Positions 60,132-64,000 of a DNA stretch of 64,000 bases are shown here, piece by piece. The notes under the pieces are model-generated. The model saw only the letters and a list, made by a program, of their open reading frames with translations. It had not been told where the DNA came from and searched no databases. Location of the stretch: contig NZ_JAHUWT010000005.1 of assembly GCF_019218885.1 (NCBI RefSeq), forward strand, positions 124,001 through 188,000, read 5' to 3'. The stretch is from Bordetella sp. BOR01. GTDB lineage: Bacteria; Pseudomonadota; Gammaproteobacteria; Burkholderiales; Burkholderiaceae_B. A program made the position numbers and the translations under genes. Position 1 is the first letter of the stretch, and each line of letters begins with the position of its first letter.

Positions 60132-61094
60132 TCAACGGTTCCAAGGGGATGCTTTCCACAGGGCCTCGAACTGCGTGCGCTGTTCCCTGAGGGCCCTGCC
60201 GTACTCGTCTCCGGAAATCACCCTGACGTCCTGTTCCGCCTTGCGCGCGTCCTCTAGAAACTGGGGATCGCTGGCGGCTTTTGTTATTAATGCGGCAACT
60301 TGCTGGCGGCGCTGGGCCGCCATGGCCGCGGGCGCGCCCACGCCCCGCAGCGAGCCCCCCTGCAGCGCATAGCCGGCTTCGGCGAAGGTCGGCAGCGCGG
60401 CAGCCGTGGCCGAGCGTGTTGCCTTCATCACGCCCAGCGTGCGCCAGGGCGAACCCTGGGCGAAAGCCAGCGCTTCGCTGAGATTGGCGGCGGCCACATC
60501 GATCTGCCCGCCGATCAGGGCGGTGCGCACGTCGGCCGTTCCCTTGAACGGGATATGGCGCAGCTTGATGCCGGCCGCCTTCTCGAACATCAGGACGGCG
60601 ATATGGCCGGCCGAGCCGATGCCGGCGGTACCGTAGGTGAGCCCGTCCGGATCCCGCCGGGCGGCCTCGACCAGGTCGGCGATGGAACGGATGTCGCGCC
60701 CGGCATGCACGCTGAGCGTGGCGGGGTCGTCGACCAGGTTGGCGAGCAGGTCGAACGAGTCCAGCCCGAACTGGGCTTGCCGTTCGATCGGAATGGTCAA
60801 TACGTTCGGCGTGTTGATGATGCCCAGGGTGTAGCCGTCGGGCTCGGCCCTGGCGACATAGCTCATCCCGATTTCGCCGCCTGCACCGGGCTTGTTCAGC
60901 ACCGTGACGGGCTGGCCGGCATGTTTTTCCAGCGCCCGGGCGTACAGGCGGGCGGTCAGGTCGGTACCGCCTGCGGCGGTGAAGGGCACGACCAGTGTGA
61001 TGGGGCGGTCGGGATAGACCTGGGCGAATGCGAGCGGGCACGCGGCAACGGCAAAGGTTGCGAGCAGCCCGGATAAAACGCGGAAGCGGCGCAT
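60132..61094 (-). CDS. Bug/TctC-family periplasmic substrate-binding protein (8)
   Basis: 320-residue Bug receptor, first gene of the eight-gene operon. The signal peptide MRRFRVLSGLLATFAVAAC ends near AFA; signatures are LVVPFTAAGGTDLTARLYAR, LNKPGAGGEIGMSYVA, DGYTLGIINTPNVLTIP and IPFKGTADVRTALIGGQI. It probably recognises a ligand related to that of Bug protein 7. GGAGGA precedes the ATG. The divergent LysR gene lies 321 nt away. Confidence 0.9.
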   Translation of the reverse strand: MRRFRVLSGLLATFAVAACPLAFAQVYPDRPITLVVPFTAAGGTDLTARLYARALEKHAGQPVTVLNKPGAGGEIGMSYVARAEPDGYTLGIINTPNVLTIPIERQAQFGLDSFDLLANLVDDPATLSVHAGRDIRSIADLVEAARRDPDGLTYGTAGIGSAGHIAVLMFEKAAGIKLRHIPFKGTADVRTALIGGQIDVAAANLSEALAFAQGSPWRTLGVMKATRSATAAALPTFAEAGYALQGGSLRGVGAPAAMAAQRRQQVAALITKAASDPQFLEDARKAEQDVRVISGDEYGRALREQRTQFEALWKASPWNR

Positions 61095-61415
61095 GGTTCC
61101 TCCGGAAAGGAAGGTGGGAATGGCGTACTTGCGCTCAACCCATGCTTACCCCGGCCGCTGCGCCGGGATTGCCGCGTTCATGCCCAGACTCGAAAAATAG
61201 ACCTGCGTCATGATGAATACCCCTTGTAATTTTGATAAGTCTTTGAATTTATGCAAAAACTTTTGCCTCGTCCGTGTTGTTGGACACGTCGGGCGATAGT
61301 TGGCATCGACGAACAAAGAACATTTCCGTCTAGCCTGATGAGAATGGTATATATAGATTTGCTAGATAAAAAACTCTATTTTTTTGTGTGACTCACAAAT
61401 ATTGTTTGTGTTTTC
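61095..61415. other. Divergent promoter region of the eight-gene operon and LysR
   Basis: About 320 nt with no supported gene. The left part is GC-rich; the right part (from 61330) is AT-rich and carries TATATAGATTTGC, an AAAAAAC stretch and the inverted repeat at 61394-61410. The LysR start at 61416 has no Shine-Dalgarno. Confidence 0.6.
61394..61410. promoter_or_regulatory. Inverted repeat CACAAA-N5-TTTGTG just before LysR start
   Basis: 6-bp perfect arms with spacer TATTG, five bases before the LysR ATG. LysR proteins often repress their own gene from such a site. Confidence 0.35.
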
Positions 61416-62315
61416 ATGTTGAAAGAACTCCGCACCCTGGTCGCCGTCGCCAAGCACGGCAGCATTACCGCCGCCGCCCAGCACATCGGCCTGACCCAGG
61501 CGGCCGCCAGTGCGCAGATACAACGGCTGGAAGAGTCGTTGCAGGCATCCTTGTTCGACCGGGGCGGTCGCCAGGTGCGGCTGAATGCGGCGGGGGTCGA
61601 TGCCGTGGCACGCGCGGCGCAGATTCTTGATCTTTACGACGAACTGTGCGGCCAGTCCCAGCGCGCAAGCCTGCGCGGCCATCTACGGCTGGGGGCCATC
61701 CAGAGCATGCAGCGCCAATATCTGCCCCGCATCATCCAGGCGCTCATTGGCGAATATCCCGACGTCAGCACGCATCTGGAACTGGGCGGCTCGCTGCCGC
61801 TCTTGACCTTGGTGGACCACGGCAAGCTGGACGCGGCGCTGGTCGTCAAACCCGTTTTCGCCTTGCCACCCGAACTGAAGTGGGTGCCCCTGCTGCGGGA
61901 ACCGTTCAAGGTGGTTTGCCCCGTGGGCGAGCCCGGCGACGACTGGCGGCAGATACTGAAGACCCTGCCGTTCATCCGCTACGACAGCGCGTCGTTCGGC
62001 GGGCGCGTGGTCGACCGCTTCTTGCAGGGCCATCGGCTGGTGCCCAGGTGCCAGATCGAATCCCAGGACGTGGATGCCATCCTGGAGATGGTGGCCTCGG
62101 GGTTGGGCGCGGCACTGGTGCCCATCAAGGGCCTGGGCCGCCATCAGGACCAGGTGCGCGTCATCGACCTGGGCGAACACCAGTTTCACCGGGAAGTCGG
62201 CATGGTGCATTCGGCGAACCAGCGGCAGGCAGAACTGGTGACCCAGCTGGTGCGCATTACCTGCGAGCAGGTGCGGACCTCGCCGTTTGCCCATCCGCTG
62301 CTAGAGCGGAATTGA
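61416..62315 (+). CDS. LysR-family transcriptional regulator
   Basis: 299-residue LysR protein: helix-turn-helix MLKELRTLVAVAKHGSITAA, then HIGLTQAAASAQIQRLEESL, and effector domain from about residue 90 (GHLRLGAIQSMQRQYLPRII). It is divergent from the eight-gene operon and is followed 150 nt later by a DapA-superfamily gene, so it could control either side. The C-terminus ends SPFAHPLLERN. Confidence 0.88.
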   Translation: MLKELRTLVAVAKHGSITAAAQHIGLTQAAASAQIQRLEESLQASLFDRGGRQVRLNAAGVDAVARAAQILDLYDELCGQSQRASLRGHLRLGAIQSMQRQYLPRIIQALIGEYPDVSTHLELGGSLPLLTLVDHGKLDAALVVKPVFALPPELKWVPLLREPFKVVCPVGEPGDDWRQILKTLPFIRYDSASFGGRVVDRFLQGHRLVPRCQIESQDVDAILEMVASGLGAALVPIKGLGRHQDQVRVIDLGEHQFHREVGMVHSANQRQAELVTQLVRITCEQVRTSPFAHPLLERN

Positions 62316-62394
62316 ACCGCGCCGCGGCAGGGGCGGAAGTGGACGCAGTCATGGAAAACCTTAATGGCGGGCCGTGCTGTTCATGGTAGTCTAA

Positions 62395-62422
62395 GATATC
62401 CTAAATATATTAGTAGGATATC
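62395..62422. promoter_or_regulatory. 9-bp inverted repeat upstream of the DapA-like gene
   Basis: GATATCCTA (62395-62403) and TAGGATATC (62414-62422) are perfect arms with a 10-nt AT-rich spacer, 44 nt before the DapA-like start. This position suits a repressor or activator site; a GntR-type regulator would fit such arms. Confidence 0.5.
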
Positions 62423-62465
62423 AACAGGCACTGCCACAGTTCAACCCCGTGCATAAGGAGCGCGC

Positions 62466-63380
62466 ATGAACGCCACCCGCTGGACCGGCATCTTCCCGGC
62501 CATTACGACCAAGTTCCACGCCGACGAAAGCATCGATGCGGCCGGCACCACCAAGCATATCGATTTCCAGATCCGCAACGGCATCCATGGCGTGGTGACA
62601 TGTGGCTCGCTGGGCGAGGCCAGCACATTGTCGCTGGAAGAAAAACTGGATGTGACCCGCATTGCCCTGGAAGCCGCCGACGGGCGGGTTCCGGTGCTGG
62701 CCAATGTGTCGGAAACCAGCACGCGCGATGCACTGCGGTATATCGACGGGGCCAACAAGCTGGGCGTGGCGGGCTTCATGGTGATGCCCTCGGTGATCTA
62801 CGTGGCCGATGCGCGCGAAGCCATGCAGAACGTGCGCGCCATGGCCGAGGCCGCCCAGAAGCCGGTGATGGTCTACAACAACCCGGTGGCGTATCGCGTC
62901 GACCTCAAGCCCGAGCACATGCTCGAGCTGGCCGACTGCAAATGGGTCGAGGCCATCAAGGAGAGCACGGGCGATATTCGCCGCGTGACCGACCTGCGCA
63001 ATGCCCTGGGCGATCGCTATCAGATCTTCATGGGTGTGGACGACCTGGCCTACGAAGGCCTGGCGGTGGGCTGCGACGGCCTGCTGGCCGGCGTGGGCTG
63101 CGCCTTCCCGCGCGAGACCGTGGCGCTGTTCGACCTGATGAAAGCCGGCGAGTTTGCCGAGGCCCTGGCGCTGTATCAGTGGATGACTCCGCTCTTGCAC
63201 CTGGACGTGTCGACCAAGCTGGTGCAGAACCTGAAGCTGATCGATGCGCTGGTGGGCGTGGGCTCGGAACATGTGCGCCGTCCGCGCCTGCCCTTGGTTG
63301 GCGAAGAGCGCGCCTATGTCGAAAGCGTGGTCAAGAAGGCGCTGGCCGGGCGCCCGGAGCAATACCGCTCGGTCATGTAG
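62466..63380 (+). CDS. DapA-superfamily lyase/aldolase (not DapA itself)
   Basis: 304-residue class I pyruvate-dependent aldolase/lyase family protein. Schiff-base lysine K165 (VEAIKESTGD) and tyrosine Y137 (VMVYNNPVAY) are conserved, but the loop that is GTTGES in DapA reads CGSLGEAS (46-53), and the N-terminus RWTGIFPAITTKF is typical of the broader DHDPS/NAL group. The first genes downstream encode a TRAP transporter, so the enzyme probably acts on a sugar acid or hydroxy-2-oxo acid imported by it. Ribosome-binding site AAGGAG precedes the ATG. Confidence 0.88.
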   Translation: MNATRWTGIFPAITTKFHADESIDAAGTTKHIDFQIRNGIHGVVTCGSLGEASTLSLEEKLDVTRIALEAADGRVPVLANVSETSTRDALRYIDGANKLGVAGFMVMPSVIYVADAREAMQNVRAMAEAAQKPVMVYNNPVAYRVDLKPEHMLELADCKWVEAIKESTGDIRRVTDLRNALGDRYQIFMGVDDLAYEGLAVGCDGLLAGVGCAFPRETVALFDLMKAGEFAEALALYQWMTPLLHLDVSTKLVQNLKLIDALVGVGSEHVRRPRLPLVGEERAYVESVVKKALAGRPEQYRSVM

Positions 63381-63388
63381 TACGGAAC

Positions 63389-63413
63389 AAGCCTCCGCCA
63401 GGAGGCTTTCTTC
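63389..63413 (+). terminator. Terminator of the DapA-like gene
   Basis: 8-bp stem AAGCCTCC / GGAGGCTT, loop GCCA, then TCTTC; it starts 9 nt after the stop codon. It may allow partial read-through to the TRAP gene. Confidence 0.6.
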
Positions 63414-63528
63414 ATTCTGCCAGGGCAGGGCGCCAAGTAAGGGAAATAACCAATGCCTGGCCAACTGGTTTTCCCGCAGAATTAAATATATTTCAAATAT
63501 CTGATAAAGATACTCGGAGTGATTCCCG

Positions 63529-64000
63529 ATGGCCGACCTGGACCATGAACCGCCCCACGCAAGTGCGGCAGCGCCGGTGCGCTGGATAGTCAATGCATCG
63601 GAATTGGTGCTGCGCATCGAGCGGCGCCTGCTCAGCGGGCTGATGGGGCTGCTGGTGGCATTGGTGCTGGTGAACGTGGTCACGCGCTACGCGGGCGCGC
63701 CGATCTACTGGATCGACGAGGCATCGGTGTATGCCATGGTGTGGCTGACGTTCGTCGGGGCGTCGATCATGACGCGGCTGCGCCTGGATTTTTCGGTGGG
63801 CATGCTGACCGAGAAACTCAGTGCGCGCGGGGTGCGCATTGCACGTGTGATTTCGACCTCGTGCGTGCTGTGCTTCGGCCTGGCCCTGGTCTGGATGTGC
63901 TGGGCCTGGATGGATCCGGCCGGCATTGCCAGCTATGGCTTCGACGCGCATGCCTATGCGGCCGACTCGTTCAACTTTCTGTACACCGAGCGCACCCAGA
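63529..64000 (+). CDS. TRAP transporter small permease (DctQ-like), 5' part
   Basis: 157 codons are in the window; the gene continues past the right edge. The product has an N-terminal tail (MADLDHEPPHASAAAP), then membrane segments LMGLLVALVLVNVVTRYAG and the family block IYWIDEASVYAMVWLTFVGA, then VISTSCVLCFGLALVWMCWA, typical of DctQ subunits of tripartite ATP-independent transporters. CGGAGTG upstream supports ATG 63529. It is separated from the DapA-like gene by a terminator and an AT-rich region (63482-63510), so it may have its own promoter. Confidence 0.85.
   Translation, partial: MADLDHEPPHASAAAPVRWIVNASELVLRIERRLLSGLMGLLVALVLVNVVTRYAGAPIYWIDEASVYAMVWLTFVGASIMTRLRLDFSVGMLTEKLSARGVRIARVISTSCVLCFGLALVWMCWAWMDPAGIASYGFDAHAYAADSFNFLYTERTQ

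Noticed and set aside
1-64000. CRISPR arrays, insertion sequences, prophage or integrase genes
   Set aside because: No regularly spaced repeats, transposase motifs, terminal inverted repeats or phage structural signatures were found in the window.

Overview
The window is GC-rich DNA from a betaproteobacterium, most probably Alcaligenaceae (Bordetella/Achromobacter type). The evidence is eight extracytoplasmic solute receptors of the Bug (Bordetella uptake gene, TctC-like) family, six LysR regulators, and a housekeeping core (mutS-roxA, dapA-bamC, cls, pldA, two tRNA genes) of ordinary betaproteobacterial type. No insertion sequence, integrase, prophage structural gene, CRISPR array or rRNA was seen. 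The genus assignment is inferred from gene families, not from a database match.

Layout, left to right. 1-4.9 kb: end-truncated asparaginase II family gene, a ThDP enzyme, a LysR gene, a Bug receptor and a flavin reductase-like protein. 4.9-6.2 kb: outer-membrane phospholipase with a long N-terminal extension. 6.3-13.0 kb: amino-acid catabolic set (ALDH7-type dehydrogenase, polar amino-acid ABC transporter, FAD oxidase, XRE-cupin regulator) resembling pipecolate/lysine or gamma-glutamylputrescine catabolism. 13.03 kb: tRNA-Arg(TCT), followed by a less GC-rich, AT-punctuated block (13.16-22.4 kb). This block carries a flavin reductase-IclR fusion, two Bug receptors, a LysR gene and a CoA-thioester pathway (amidohydrolase, family III CoA-transferase, Ltp2-like thiolase-fold protein, DUF35 protein). 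22.4-25.6 kb: Bug receptor, PEP mutase/isocitrate lyase family enzyme and a LacI-family repressor with a likely operator. 26-28 kb: small secreted protein, cardiolipin synthase, tRNA-His. 28.2-37.4 kb: five-gene leftward operon (hyuB, hyuA, crotonase, CoA-transferase, aminotransferase) with a divergent LysR gene and a Bug receptor. 37.7-42.9 kb: small chromosomal genes, including a cupredoxin, a DUF1828-like two-gene cassette, a zinc metallopeptidase and a Sua5/YciO protein. 43.0-50.3 kb: site-2-protease-like peptidase, dapA-bamC, small lipoprotein, roxA-mutS. 50.4-53.2 kb: LysR, Bug and flavin reductase. 53.2-61.1 kb: eight-gene leftward operon (aminotransferase, 2-hydroxyacid dehydrogenase, M20 amidohydrolase, Asp/Glu racemase superfamily enzyme, HpcH/HpaI aldolase, creatininase-like protein, two Bug receptors) with a divergent LysR gene. 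61.4-64 kb: LysR, a DapA-superfamily lyase/aldolase and the start of a TRAP small permease.

Functionally, most of the window consists of regulator + receptor + short catabolic operon modules for small carboxylates and amides. No TctA/TctB permease lies beside any Bug receptor. Two modules (28-37 kb and 53-61 kb) share a closely similar aminotransferase and both hold amide/hydantoin-type enzymes. The most distinctive observations are the flavin reductase-IclR fusion, the repeated AT-rich motif at three promoters in the 14-17 kb block, the Ltp2-like/DUF35 pair lacking the thiolase cysteine, the crotonase and creatininase paralogues with altered active sites, and a hairpin that appears to include the dapA ribosome-binding site.
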